64,000 nucleotides of DNA from Curtobacterium sp. Leaf261 (GCF_001422205.1 NZ_LMMJ01000001.1:427591-491590), one strand, 5' to 3'; positions 36,540-46,494 are shown, numbered from the stretch's first letter. Numbers and translations are program-made. Notes: generated from the sequence alone by a model not told the origin.

Positions 36540-38080
36540 TGCGTGACCTCCTGCAGGTCGAAGTCGGTGTCGGTGCGCTTGATGCCGGTGGAGAACGCCG
36601 CGAGGGAGTCCGGCCGGGAGTTGAGACGCCAGTCGTTCGTGCTCCGGACGCCGTCGACGTAGGTCGTCGCCGTCTCGCTGAAGTACGCGAACCCGATGAC
36701 GTCGCGGTTCTCCGGCGCTGCGAGCGAGTCGAAGAGCGAGGTCATCCACTTCGCCTTCTGCCCCGTCCCGCCGGTCTCGGTCGCACCGATCTCGGCGAGG
36801 AAGATCGGCTTCGTCCCGGTGGTGTGCGGGAGCGCCCGGAGCTGGGCGAGCGTTGCGGCGAAGGTCGTCGCGAACGTCGGCGGCGTGGTGGACTTCCGGT
36901 AGTAGCCGCTCATGCCGACCCAGTCGACGTAGGCGTCACCCGGGTAGTTGTTGTCCATGTGCGCCTGCGTGAGCTTCGGCGAGCTGGCCTTCGGGGAGAG
37001 GTCGTCGATGCGCGTCGGCGACCAGTCCCAGATCACGTAGTCGTTCGCGCCCTCGTCCTGGAAGATCGTGTGCACGTACTTCCACATCGCGGCGTAGCTG
37101 CCCTTGGCGTTCGGGTAGCTCCCGTCCGGGGCCTGCGCGTCCTCGGACCAGTTGTACCAGGAGCCGTTCATCTCGTGGTCGAACCGGAGCACCATGGGCT
37201 GGCCGTTGGCGGCGATCGCGTCCGCGTAGCTCTTGATGTAGGCGCCGAACTTCGCGGGGTCCATGATGTCGGCGTTCGTGTAGCCCTCGATGTACGGCGC
37301 ATCGTTCCCGGAGAGCGCCGGCGTGGTCTCCCACGTCATCACCGGGAGCCGACCGTTCGCCCAGGAGCGCTGCACGGCGCTCGCGTTGAACGCCTGGTCA
37401 AAGCCCTGGAAGTACCCGGTCATGTTGGTCGCGGTGCCGACCTGCTGGGAGACCTGGTCGTACTCGGCCCAGTTGAACGGTGACTGCGCCGTGTAGAGGC
37501 CGTACCAGCGCGACTGCTGCGCGAGGACCTCGGCCTTGGTCGGTGCCGCCGGGGTGACCGTGGTCGGCTCCTTCGACGGTCCCGAGGTCCCGGATGCGGC
37601 GGGCTTGGTGCTCACCGCATGTGCACCGCCCTGACCCGAGCCTCCGGAACCCGAGCCCCCGGAGCCCGCGGCTGATGCCTTGGCGCCGGTCGCCGACGCC
37701 GCTGCCGCCGTCGCCTGTCCGAGCGATGCCTGTGCGGACTGGAGCTGCTGCTGCAGCTTCGCGATCTGGTCGGCCCGCGAGGAGCCCGAGGCGTTGGCCG
37801 ACTGCAGCTGCCCCTCGAGCTTCCAGATCTGCTTCTGCGCGGCGTCGAGCCGGTTCTGCAGGGCGTCGGCCGAGGCGGCCTTCCGCGCCGTCTTCTCGGC
37901 GGCGGTGTCCACCCCGAGCGCGTGGTGGACAGCGGTGCTGACCGGGTTGGACGGTGACGCCCACACCGTCCAGGTGATGAGGGAGAGGGCGATGACGATC
38001 GCGGCGGTGCCGAGAGCGGTGCGCTTGGCGTGCGTGCTCGACGGGGCCCACCACGAGCCGCTGTGGGTGGAATCAGACAA
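36536..38080 (-). CDS. membrane-anchored glycoside hydrolase family 26
   Basis: 514-aa GH26-type endo-hydrolase (classically beta-mannanase or beta-1,3-xylanase). One signal-anchor helix at about 23-42 (LGTAAIVIALSLITWTVWA), a coiled coil at about 60-130 rich in Gln/Ala (LQNRLDAAQKQIWKLEGQLQ), a Gly/Ser linker, then the catalytic domain from about 185. Acid/base Glu in RFDHEMNGSWYNW and nucleophile Glu in IFLAEIGATE. It overlaps the GT2 stop by 8 bases and the dehydrogenase start by 4. Context suggests it trims or releases the polymer made by the neighbouring synthase, as BcsZ does for cellulose. Confidence 0.9.
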   Translation of the reverse strand: MSDSTHSGSWWAPSSTHAKRTALGTAAIVIALSLITWTVWASPSNPVSTAVHHALGVDTAAEKTARKAASADALQNRLDAAQKQIWKLEGQLQSANASGSSRADQIAKLQQQLQSAQASLGQATAAAASATGAKASAAGSGGSGSGGSGQGGAHAVSTKPAASGTSGPSKEPTTVTPAAPTKAEVLAQQSRWYGLYTAQSPFNWAEYDQVSQQVGTATNMTGYFQGFDQAFNASAVQRSWANGRLPVMTWETTPALSGNDAPYIEGYTNADIMDPAKFGAYIKSYADAIAANGQPMVLRFDHEMNGSWYNWSEDAQAPDGSYPNAKGSYAAMWKYVHTIFQDEGANDYVIWDWSPTRIDDLSPKASSPKLTQAHMDNNYPGDAYVDWVGMSGYYRKSTTPPTFATTFAATLAQLRALPHTTGTKPIFLAEIGATETGGTGQKAKWMTSLFDSLAAPENRDVIGFAYFSETATTYVDGVRSTNDWRLNSRPDSLAAFSTGIKRTDTDFDLQEVTQ

Positions 38081-39671
38081 TGGTGAGTGCCTCCAGGGCG
38101 AAGATCGCGATGCCGATGACGTACGGGATCATCGCGTAGGGGTTGAGACGCCTGGCCGGTGCGGCGGCCGCCTTGCGCGAGATGCGGGTCTCCCGGGTGG
38201 CCTCACGACGCGTCGCGAGGACGGTCGTGGTCGCGCTGCGCTCCAGCGCACCAGACGCAGGTGCTGCTGGCCCAGGCGCGGCGGAGCGGGGTTCGGCGAA
38301 CGCGAACATGCGCTCGAACTCCTCGTCCACGGACTCGGCGCGCACCTCGTCGATGCGGTCGATCGGGCTGACGGGCACGCCGTCCATGCCGAGCGCCGGC
38401 GATGCCGGCTCCGTCTCCATCGGTCCGCCGGCGTACGCACCCGCACGGGTGCCCCAGCCGCTGGCGTGGGCGAGCCGGAAGAAGCCGAGGAGGCGGATCG
38501 GCATGAGGAAGAACGTCGAGACGATGATGAACATCGGCAGTCGGAAGAAGTCCGACGGCTTCTCGGAGAGGTGTCGCATCTGCCGGACCGCCATGCTGAG
38601 CACGCTCGAGACCACCATCAGGGCGGCGACGTACACGAACCCCGTCGAGAAGCCGTACTGGTGCAGGATCCCCTCGTAGAGGTTCTGACCCTGGCCGGTG
38701 AACGCCCGGTAGACCCAGCCCGCGATCACGCCGAAGAGCATGAACGGCAGGATGATGTCGGTGATGAAGAACGCGGCGAGGACCGGCGCGTGGCCGAGCA
38801 TCCAGGGCAGCATCCGCAGCGTGTTGTACTGCGATCCACGGGCCCAGCGGAGCTGCTGCTTGAACAGCTTCTTCACTTCGAGCGGCGCGTCGGTGTACAC
38901 CAGGGACGTGTACTGGTAGACGGTCCGGTAGCCCTCCTTGAGCGTCAGGTTCGTCAGCGTCCGGTCATCGGACACCTCGAGGAACACGCCCATGAACTTC
39001 TCCGTCATGAACTTGTGCATGACGCGCATGAGGATGCTGCGTCGGAACGCGATCGTCCGCCCGGGCAGGCAGCCGATCTGGCCGAGCACGCTCTGCGCGG
39101 GCATCGAGTAGAGGGCCCGGGAGTTCTCGAGCCAGTCCGCCCAGCGGGTCATCCAGCTGCGCTCCGGCTCGAGGATCCGCTGCCGGGTGGTCACACCGCC
39201 CACCGACTCGTCGGCGAACGGCTTGACGAGCTCCTCGAGGGCACCGGGCGTCCACACCGTGTCCGAGTCGACGAGGATCGTGATGTCACCGGTGGAGAGC
39301 TCGGTGCCGATCTTGACGGCGTTGCGCTTGCCGGGGATCGGCGTGTGGGTCCACGTCACGAGCGGCGCGAACTCCTCGCACACCTCGACGAGACCCGCGT
39401 TGGGCTTGCCGTTGATGACGACGATGATCTCGCCGGGGCCCTGCTCGACCATGCGGCCGATCACGTCGCGGAAGAGGTCGAGCGGTTCGTCGACGACCGG
39501 GACCACGACGCTCGTCGTGCCCGTGTAGGTGCCCGTGAAGGGGCGGTAGCGCGAGGAGATGACGACCTTGACGATCCAGAGCACCCAGATGATCGCCGAG
39601 TACACGGTGAACAGGTAGAACTCCGGATGACCGTCGACCATCGTGCGGATTTGGAGAATGAAAGTGAACAT
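38073..39671 (-). CDS. HAS-like processive glycosyltransferase family 2
   Basis: 532-aa membrane polysaccharide synthase. N-terminal helix FTVYSAIIWVLWIVKVVI (about 18-38), cytoplasmic GT2 domain with the metal-binding DSDT, acceptor/base motif DDRTLTN, and the processive QQLRWARG (Q-x-x-RW). Three helices follow the catalytic domain, then a basic Ala/Arg-rich segment and a last helix IPYVIGIAIFALEAL. The domain order resembles hyaluronan, chitin or NodC-type synthases. With UDP-glucuronate made in the same operon, a glucuronate-containing exopolysaccharide is plausible. ATG at 39671, AGGGAT upstream. Confidence 0.92.
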   Translation of the reverse strand: MFTFILQIRTMVDGHPEFYLFTVYSAIIWVLWIVKVVISSRYRPFTGTYTGTTSVVVPVVDEPLDLFRDVIGRMVEQGPGEIIVVINGKPNAGLVEVCEEFAPLVTWTHTPIPGKRNAVKIGTELSTGDITILVDSDTVWTPGALEELVKPFADESVGGVTTRQRILEPERSWMTRWADWLENSRALYSMPAQSVLGQIGCLPGRTIAFRRSILMRVMHKFMTEKFMGVFLEVSDDRTLTNLTLKEGYRTVYQYTSLVYTDAPLEVKKLFKQQLRWARGSQYNTLRMLPWMLGHAPVLAAFFITDIILPFMLFGVIAGWVYRAFTGQGQNLYEGILHQYGFSTGFVYVAALMVVSSVLSMAVRQMRHLSEKPSDFFRLPMFIIVSTFFLMPIRLLGFFRLAHASGWGTRAGAYAGGPMETEPASPALGMDGVPVSPIDRIDEVRAESVDEEFERMFAFAEPRSAAPGPAAPASGALERSATTTVLATRREATRETRISRKAAAAPARRLNPYAMIPYVIGIAIFALEALTIV

Positions 39672-40174
39672 CGATCCCTGCTTCAACGTTCGAGGGGGAG
39701 ATTCCACGCCATCGGGAAATCGGGGGTCGGTTCGGGTGGGTCCATTTCACCCAGACCCTGCGGATTCCCGCAACGGGACCCCCGTCCACGGGTGTTTCCG
39801 GCACATGACGGGGGACAACCGTGTCCGCAGTTCACCCCACCCCGCGTGTCCACCCCAGTGCTGACGGCAGTTGTGGGGACACGTCACCGATGCACGCCGC
39901 ATCCGCACCTGGAGGCACGGTGCCGGACCGACTCGCACCATCGGTCATGAAATACCTGATCAGGGCAGCTTCAGAGGGAGGATGATCCGGGGCGACAACG
40001 GTCGATCCTCGGCGACGAACGGCGACCGCAGCACCGAGGACAGGCACGGGACGACGCAAATGCATCGGGGTACAGTCAAGCCCCTCGCGGGGGACAATTC
40101 TGGACACGTCGATTTAACCTACGAGGTGATGTCACCTTCATGCCCTGCAGCACATCCCGGGCGTGTCGCAGCGG
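39672..40174. other. 503-base intergenic region upstream of the GT2 operon
   Basis: No convincing gene. More AT-rich than its flanks (for example about 39930-39960 and 40095-40125), so it probably holds the operon promoter and control sites. It contains a half family B arm (CCTGGAGGCACGGTGCC, 39908-39924) and a small hairpin CCCC-TCGC-GGGG (40081-40092). TTGACT on the minus strand near 40072 looks like a -35 without a partner. Confidence 0.5.
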
Positions 40175-43100
40175 TCATGACGTCGTCGTGGGCCCGTCCG
40201 GACGGCCGTAGAACTCCCGCTCGAACACCGCACGGGACCGGCGGGTCGTGCCGAGGTAGTCCTCCTCGAGCTCGGACGCGGAGCCCGGCGGGTACTCCAG
40301 GAGGCGTGCGACGCCCTCGAGCTGCGCACGATCGGCCGGCAGCACGTCGGTCGTCCGGCCCGACCAGAGCACGAGCGCGCTGCGGGCCCGCGACGCGAGC
40401 AGCCAGGCCGCCTCGAGCCGTTCGGCGTCCTCGGCACCGACCAGGCCGGCTGCCGAGGCCGCGCGGAGTGCCGCGAGGGTGGCGGTGGTCCGGAGGCCCG
40501 GGGTGTCGAGGGCGTGCTGCAGCTGGAGGAGCTGCACGAACCACTCCACGTCACTCAGTGATCCTCGGCCGAGCTTGAGGTGCCGGGCCGGGTCGGCGCC
40601 TCGGGGCAGCCGCTCCGACTCGACCCTGGCCTTGATCCGCTTGACCTCGCGGACCTCCTGCTCCGCGATCGACTCCGGGTAGCGCGTCAGGTCGGCGAGG
40701 TGCTCGAAGTTCCGGAGCAACTGCTCGTCCCCGACGGCACCCCGGGCGCGGAGCAGTGCCTGCGCCTCCCAGGTGAGGGACCAGCGTGCGTAGTAGGCCG
40801 CGTAGGACTCGAGCGTCCGGACGACCGCCCCGTTCTTGCCCTCCGGACGGAGGTCGATGTCGAGGTCGAACGGGAAGAGGGCGTCCTCGGTGAAGTGGTT
40901 GATGCGTGCGACGATGCGCGTGGCCGTCTGCGCCGCGACCTGGCGGTCCCAGCCGTCTGCGCGGTACACGTAGAGGATGTCCGCGTCCGAGCCGAAGCCG
41001 AGCTCACGCCCGCCGAAGCGTCCCATCGCCACGATCCCGAACTCGAGCGGAGCCGGCACCATCCCGTCGGCAGCTCCGACCGGAACGGTCCCCCGCCGCG
41101 CCAGCGCCAGGGCACCCGTGAGCATCGCCTCGGAGACGTCGGTCAGGGCGGTGCCGAGGTCCTCGACGCGGATCCGACCGATCACCGCCGTCATCCCGAG
41201 TCGGAGCGTCTCACGCCGGCGGGCGGCACGGAGGATCGCCGCGGCCTCGTCGTCGTTGGTGTGGCGGGCGACGGTCGCGTGCACCTCGTCGAGCAGTGTC
41301 GCCAACGGTCGCGGGCGGAGCAGCGAGTCCGGTTCGTCGAGCCACCGCGCGGCCTCGGGGAAGCGTTCGAGCAGCCCGGCGAGGAACGCCGACTCGGACA
41401 GCACGGTCGTGAGGCTGTGCGCTGCCCCCGAGGAGTCGCGGAGCATCCGGAGGAACCAGTTCGACTCCCCCAGCGCGTCGCTGAGGCGTCGGAAGGCGAG
41501 CAGCGCGCGGTCGGGTGCCGGGCCCTCGGCCATCCACCGGAGCAGCACCGGGAGGAGCGTCCGCTGGATCGTCGCCCGCCGCGACACGCCCTGGGTGAGG
41601 GACCGGATGTGCTCCAGCGCGCCGTCCGGGTCGAGGAACCCGACACCGGCGAGTCGGTCGCGCACCTGGTTGCTCGTCAGGACGATGCCGTCCTCGGTGC
41701 TCGACGCCACCGCGGAGAGCAGCGGCCGGTAGAAGATCCGCTCGTGCAGACCCCTGACCTCGAGCTTCACGGCGCGCCAGCGCTCCACGAGGGCGGATGC
41801 ACCCGGTGCGAGGCCGCTCGACCGCGCGAGCACCCGGAGCTCGTCCTCGTCGGACGGCATGAGGTGGGTCCGCTGCAGCCGCCGGAGCTGGATGCGGTGT
41901 TCGAGGACCCGCAGGAGCGCGTAGTCGGGGCCGAACCGCGCGGCCTCCTGTCGCCCGACGTAGCCCGCGTCGGTGAGTGACGCCATGGCGTCGAGGGTCG
42001 AGCGCTGGTGGACGGTGTCGTCGGTCCGTCCGTGCACCAGCTGCAGGAGCTGCACCGTGAACTCGACGTCCCGCAGGCCACCCGGCCCGAGCTTCAGCTG
42101 GCGGTCGACCTCGCCGTCCGGGATGTTCTGGGTCACGCGCTCGCGCATGCGCTGGACCGCCTCGACGAATCCGGGGAGTCCGGCCGATCGCCACACGAAC
42201 GGCTCGACGGCGGCGACGTACCGTTCCCCGAGGTCCATCGACCCGGCGATCGCCCGCGCCTTGAGGAGCGCCTGGAACTCCCACTGCTTGGCCCAGCGCG
42301 CGTAGTAGGCGACGTGCGAGTCGAGCGTCCGGACCAGTGCGCCGTCCTTGCCCTCGGGTCGGAGGTTCGCGTCGACCTCCCAGAGCGCGGGCTCCACGGC
42401 GAGGTCGGTGATGACGTGCGTCGCGGCGATCGCGAGCCGCGTCGCGATGAGCACCGCGCGATCGGTGCCGAGCGCGGGCGAGTCCGCCCCCTCGGCCACC
42501 ACGGGCTCCGTGACGAAGATGACGTCGACGTCGCTGACGTAGTTGAGCTCACGCGCCCCGGCCTTGCCCATCGCGATGATCGCGAGCGGGGTCGCGGCGA
42601 CCTCGGCCGCGGGGAACGGGACCTCGCGTCGGGCGATGTCCACCGCGACGTCGAGCGCCGCACCCGCGAGGTCGGCGAGCCCCGCGGCGACTGCCGGGAA
42701 CGCCTCGGTCGCCGAGGCACTCAGCACGTCGAACAGAGCGATCTGGGCCAGATGGCGGCGGTACCGGACCCGGAGCCGCAGCCGTGCCTCCTCACCGACC
42801 GCGTCGTCGACGGCGGACGTGAGCGACGCGCGGTACCCGTCCTGGTCCCACGGTGCGGTGACCGGTTCGAGCAGGAGCGCCAGCTCCCCCGGACGGCGGT
42901 GCAGGAACTCGGCGAGCCCGATCGACGCGCCCACGAGCCGGACCAGACGCTCGGTGGCGGCGTCGTCCGCGAGGATCTCGCGCATCCGGGCGGGCGCGAC
43001 CTCGAACAGCCGGTCGACCGCGCGGAGCGCTCCGTCCGGGTCCGCCGTCTGCCCCCACAGTTCGGGCCACTCGACCACCCGGAACGGGGAGCCGAGGTCG

Positions 43101-43204
43101 TCGCGGCCCTGCAGCGCGACGATGCGGTCGCGACTCTCCGACAGGTCCGCGAAGCCGAGTCGCGCGAGCACGCTCCGCGACGCCGTCGTCGTGGTGTCAC
43201 TCAT
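40175..43204 (-). CDS. glnE: bifunctional glutamine synthetase adenylyltransferase / adenylyl-removing enzyme
   Basis: Adenylylates the GlnA Tyr when nitrogen is plentiful and removes AMP when it is scarce. 1009 aa, normal for actinobacteria. Two nucleotidyltransferase modules: N-terminal adenylyl removase with MGKAGARELNYVSDVDVIFV and DANLRPEGKDGALVRTL, C-terminal adenylyltransferase with MGRFGGRELGFGSDADILYVY and DIDLRPEGKNGAVVRTL, each followed by a helical regulatory domain (LGPGGLRDVEFTVQLLQL; LGRGSLSDVEWFVQLLQL). ATG 43204, 84 bases after glnA2, same strand, probably one transcript. GlnA at 33458 has the target Tyr. Confidence 0.96.
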   Translation of the reverse strand: MSDTTTTASRSVLARLGFADLSESRDRIVALQGRDDLGSPFRVVEWPELWGQTADPDGALRAVDRLFEVAPARMREILADDAATERLVRLVGASIGLAEFLHRRPGELALLLEPVTAPWDQDGYRASLTSAVDDAVGEEARLRLRVRYRRHLAQIALFDVLSASATEAFPAVAAGLADLAGAALDVAVDIARREVPFPAAEVAATPLAIIAMGKAGARELNYVSDVDVIFVTEPVVAEGADSPALGTDRAVLIATRLAIAATHVITDLAVEPALWEVDANLRPEGKDGALVRTLDSHVAYYARWAKQWEFQALLKARAIAGSMDLGERYVAAVEPFVWRSAGLPGFVEAVQRMRERVTQNIPDGEVDRQLKLGPGGLRDVEFTVQLLQLVHGRTDDTVHQRSTLDAMASLTDAGYVGRQEAARFGPDYALLRVLEHRIQLRRLQRTHLMPSDEDELRVLARSSGLAPGASALVERWRAVKLEVRGLHERIFYRPLLSAVASSTEDGIVLTSNQVRDRLAGVGFLDPDGALEHIRSLTQGVSRRATIQRTLLPVLLRWMAEGPAPDRALLAFRRLSDALGESNWFLRMLRDSSGAAHSLTTVLSESAFLAGLLERFPEAARWLDEPDSLLRPRPLATLLDEVHATVARHTNDDEAAAILRAARRRETLRLGMTAVIGRIRVEDLGTALTDVSEAMLTGALALARRGTVPVGAADGMVPAPLEFGIVAMGRFGGRELGFGSDADILYVYRADGWDRQVAAQTATRIVARINHFTEDALFPFDLDIDLRPEGKNGAVVRTLESYAAYYARWSLTWEAQALLRARGAVGDEQLLRNFEHLADLTRYPESIAEQEVREVKRIKARVESERLPRGADPARHLKLGRGSLSDVEWFVQLLQLQHALDTPGLRTTATLAALRAASAAGLVGAEDAERLEAAWLLASRARSALVLWSGRTTDVLPADRAQLEGVARLLEYPPGSASELEEDYLGTTRRSRAVFEREFYGRPDGPTTTS

Positions 43205-43288
43205 GGCAGTCCCATCCGGTCCCGATCAGGCCAGCGGACCGTCGACCGGTCGGCGGTCCGACGACGGGTCAGCGATCCGACGACGTCC

Positions 43289-44626
43289 TCAGAGCATCCC
43301 GAGGTTGGTCTCGAGTTCGAACGGCGTGACCTGGTCGCGGTAGGCCTTCCACTCCTGGCGCTTGTTGAGCAGCACGAAGTTGTAGACCTGCTCCCCGAGC
43401 GTCTCGGCGACCAGCTCGGAGTCCTCCATGAGGCTGAGCGCGTGGTCGAGGCTGGCGGGCAGCTGGCTGTACCCGAGGGCACGGCGTTCCGCGTCGGTGA
43501 GGCTCCAGACGTTGTCCTCGGCCTCGGCGGGGAGCTCGTACCCCTCTTCGATGCCCTTGAGTCCGGCGGCGAGCAGCAGCGAGAACGCCAGGTACGGGTT
43601 CGCCGCGGAGTCGATCGCCCGGTACTCGACGCGGCTCGACTGGCCCTTGTTCGGCTTGTAGAGCGGCACACGGATGAGCGCGGAGCGGTTGTTGTGCCCC
43701 CACGTGACGAACGACGGCGCCTCGTCCCCACCCCAGAGCCGCTTGTACGAGTTCACGAACTGGTTCGTGACGGCGGTGATCTCGGGGGCGTGCTTCAGGA
43801 GGCCCGCGATGAACTGCCGACCCATGGTGGAGAGCTGGTACTCGGCACCCGGCTCGTAGAACGCGTTCTGGTCACCCTCGAAGAGCGAGAGGTGCGTGTG
43901 CATGCCGGAGCCCGGCTGCCCCGAGATCGGCTTCGGCATGAAGGTCGCGTAGACGCCCTGCTCGATCGCGACCTCCTTCACCACGGTGCGGAACGTCATG
44001 ATGTTGTCGGCCGTGGTGAGTGCGTCGGCGTACCGGAGGTCGATCTCGTTCTGACCGGGCCCGGCCTCGTGGTGGCTGAACTCGACCGAGATGCCGAGGT
44101 CCTCGAGCATCCGGACCGAACGGCGCCGGAAGTCGTGCGCACTGCCGCCAGGGACGTTGTCGAAGTACCCGGCGCTGTCCACAGGCTCGGGCTTGCCGCC
44201 GTTCAGCTTCGGGCTCTTGAGCAGGTAGAACTCGACCTCGGGGTGCGTGTAGAAGGTGAACCCGCGCTCCCCCGCGCGTGCGAGCGTCCGCTTCAGGACG
44301 TTGCGGGGGTCCGCGACGGCGGGCTGGCCGTCCGGCGTCGTGATGTCGCAGAACATCCGGGCGGTCGGGTCGATCTCGCCGCGCCACGGGAGGATCTGGA
44401 ACGTGGAGGGGTCCGGGTGCGCCAGGACGTCGGCCTCGTAGGAGCGGGTCAGGCCCTCGATCGCGGATCCGTCGAACCCGATGCCCTCGGCGAACGCGCC
44501 CTCGACCTCGGCCGGCGCGATCGCGACGGACTTGAGCGTCCCGATGACGTCCGTGAACCAGAGTCGGATGAACTTGATGCCGCGCTCCTCGATGGTGCGG
44601 AGCACGAAGTCCGTCTGCTTGTCCAT
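43289..44626 (-). CDS. glnA2: glutamine synthetase GlnA2-type (GSI-alpha, non-adenylylated)
   Basis: 445-aa GSI protein next to glnE, as in mycobacteria and Streptomyces. N-terminus IKFIRLWFTDVIGTLKSVAI, FDGSAIEGLTRSYEADVLAHPDP, catalytic PEVEFYLL, SHHEAGPGQNEIDLRYADAL, PGSGMHTHLSLF, and NNRSALIRVP. At the adenylylation position, where GlnA has DLYELPPEE, this protein reads NVWSLTDAE: Trp replaces Tyr, so GlnE should not modify it. It lacks the 25-residue insertion of GSI-beta. Relatives include real glutamine synthetases and polyamine-glutamyl ligases, so substrate is open. Divergent from nadE. Confidence 0.93.
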   Translation of the reverse strand: MDKQTDFVLRTIEERGIKFIRLWFTDVIGTLKSVAIAPAEVEGAFAEGIGFDGSAIEGLTRSYEADVLAHPDPSTFQILPWRGEIDPTARMFCDITTPDGQPAVADPRNVLKRTLARAGERGFTFYTHPEVEFYLLKSPKLNGGKPEPVDSAGYFDNVPGGSAHDFRRRSVRMLEDLGISVEFSHHEAGPGQNEIDLRYADALTTADNIMTFRTVVKEVAIEQGVYATFMPKPISGQPGSGMHTHLSLFEGDQNAFYEPGAEYQLSTMGRQFIAGLLKHAPEITAVTNQFVNSYKRLWGGDEAPSFVTWGHNNRSALIRVPLYKPNKGQSSRVEYRAIDSAANPYLAFSLLLAAGLKGIEEGYELPAEAEDNVWSLTDAERRALGYSQLPASLDHALSLMEDSELVAETLGEQVYNFVLLNKRQEWKAYRDQVTPFELETNLGML

Positions 44627-44726
44627 TGACGCCCTTTCCGACAGTGCGGAGTCCGCGGCCCCGCCAGGTGGGGGGCCCGCGACGGGTCCGCGCAGTGCGC
44701 GCGGAACGTGCCCGCGCAGTGCTCAC

Positions 44727-44732
44727 TAGGCT
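44727..44732 (+). promoter_or_regulatory. leaderless -10 box (TAGGCT) of nadE
   Basis: TANNNT hexamer with a 7-base spacer to ATG 44740. Confidence 0.5.
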
Positions 44733-44739
44733 AGTGCTC

Positions 44740-46494
44740 ATGCCTCGACTCCGCTTGGCGCTCGCCCAGACCAACCCCGTCGTCGGGGCCTTCGCACGCA
44801 ACGCGGAAGGCATCCTCGCCGCGACCCGGGAGGCCGCCGCTCAGGGCGCCGACCTCGTCGCCGCCGGTGAGATGGCCGTCTCCGGGTACCCGATCGAGGA
44901 CCTCGCGTCCCGACCGTCGTTCCTCCGCGCCGCACGGGAGGCCGTCGAGACCCTCGCACGCCGCCTCGACGAGGAGGGGCTCGGCCACGTCCCCGTGGTC
45001 GTCGGCCACCCGGACGGGCCGTTCGAGCCGCGGGCCGTCGACGTCTCCACCGCACCGACCGCGATCGCGAAGAACTGCGCGAGCATCCTGCAGCACGGTC
45101 GCGTCGTGGCGACCACCGCCAAGTACCACCTGCCGAACTACTCCGTGTTCGACGAGTACCGGGTCTTCATCCCCGGCGACGACCTCCTCGTGGCACGCAT
45201 CGCCGACGTCGACGTCGCGATCATCATCTGCGAGGACCTCTGGCGCGACGGCGGCCCCGTCGCCCGCGTGCTCGACGCCGACGCCGGGCTGCTGCTCGTC
45301 ATCAACGCGTCCCCGTGGGTCGCCGACAAGGACGAGGTGCGCCTGCCCCTCGTCACCCGACGGGCCACCGAGTCCGACACCGTCGTCGCCTACGTCAACA
45401 TCGTCGGCGGGCAGGACGACCTGGTGTTCGACGGGGACAGCGTCGTGGTCGACGAACAGGGCACGATCCTCGCCCGTGCACCGCAGTTCGAGGAGCACCT
45501 GCTCGTCGTCGACGTCGAGCCGGCGGCCGCCACCGATCCCGTGGTGACCGAGGACGTCCAGCGCGTCACGATCGACACCCCGGACCGCGACGACGGAGCG
45601 CCCGGCACGCGCACGTCGCGGCCCGCCGACATCGCCGCCGAGACCGACGACCTCAGACAGATCTGGAACGCGCTCGTCCTCGGCACCGGCGACTACGTCC
45701 GGAAGAACGGTTTCCGCTCGGTGATCCTCGGGCTCTCCGGCGGCATCGACTCCGCCGTCTGCGCCGCGATCGCCGTCGACGCGATCGGTGCCGCGAACGT
45801 GTACGGCGTCTCGATGCCGTCGCAGTGGTCGTCGGAGCACTCCCGCTCGGACGCCGACGACGTCGCCGAGCGTCTCGGCGTGCAGTACCGGACGGAGGCG
45901 ATCGTCGACCTCGTGAAGCCGTACGAGGACCAGCTCCACCTCACCGGTCTCGCCGCCGAGAACATCCAGGCCCGTGCCCGTGCGCTGATCCTGATGGGGC
46001 TGTCGAACCTCGACGGGCACCTCGTGCTGACGACCGGCAACAAGACCGAGCTCGCGGTCGGGTACTCGACGATCTACGGCGACTCGGTGGGCGGGTTCGC
46101 ACCCATCAAGGACGTCCCGAAGACGATGGTGTGGGACCTCGCGCGCTGGCGGAACGAGCACGCTGCGAGCCTCGGCGAGACCGAGCCGATCCCGGAGAAC
46201 TCGATCTCGAAGCCGCCGTCGGCGGAGCTCCGCCCAGACCAGAAGGACGAGGACTCGCTGCCCCCGTACCCGGTGCTCGACGCGATCCTCGACCGCTACG
46301 TCACGAGGGCGCAGGGCGCGGCGGACATCGTCGCCGAGGGCTTCGACGCCGACACCGTCGCGGAGATCACGAAGCTCGTGGACCGCTCGGAGTGGAAGCG
46401 CCGCCAGGGCGCGATCGGCCCGAAGATCTCCGGCATGGCCTTCGGCCGCGATCGCCGCCTCCCGATCACCTATCGGCCGGAGGCCTACAAGTAG
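44740..46494 (+). CDS. nadE: glutamine-dependent NAD+ synthetase
   Basis: Final step of NAD synthesis: amidates nicotinate adenine dinucleotide using glutamine. 584 aa. N-terminal nitrilase-fold glutaminase domain with Glu (AAGEMAVSGYP), Lys (TAKYHLPNYSVFDE) and Cys (IIICEDLWRDGG). C-terminal ATP pyrophosphatase domain with SGGIDSAVCAAI P-loop, TTGNKTELAVGYSTIYGD and PSAELRPDQKDEDSLPPY. Start ATG 44740 (PRLRLALAQTNP) lies 7 bases after TAGGCT. The family B hairpin after the stop is its terminator. Confidence 0.95.
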   Translation: MPRLRLALAQTNPVVGAFARNAEGILAATREAAAQGADLVAAGEMAVSGYPIEDLASRPSFLRAAREAVETLARRLDEEGLGHVPVVVGHPDGPFEPRAVDVSTAPTAIAKNCASILQHGRVVATTAKYHLPNYSVFDEYRVFIPGDDLLVARIADVDVAIIICEDLWRDGGPVARVLDADAGLLLVINASPWVADKDEVRLPLVTRRATESDTVVAYVNIVGGQDDLVFDGDSVVVDEQGTILARAPQFEEHLLVVDVEPAAATDPVVTEDVQRVTIDTPDRDDGAPGTRTSRPADIAAETDDLRQIWNALVLGTGDYVRKNGFRSVILGLSGGIDSAVCAAIAVDAIGAANVYGVSMPSQWSSEHSRSDADDVAERLGVQYRTEAIVDLVKPYEDQLHLTGLAAENIQARARALILMGLSNLDGHLVLTTGNKTELAVGYSTIYGDSVGGFAPIKDVPKTMVWDLARWRNEHAASLGETEPIPENSISKPPSAELRPDQKDEDSLPPYPVLDAILDRYVTRAQGAADIVAEGFDADTVAEITKLVDRSEWKRRQGAIGPKISGMAFGRDRRLPITYRPEAYK

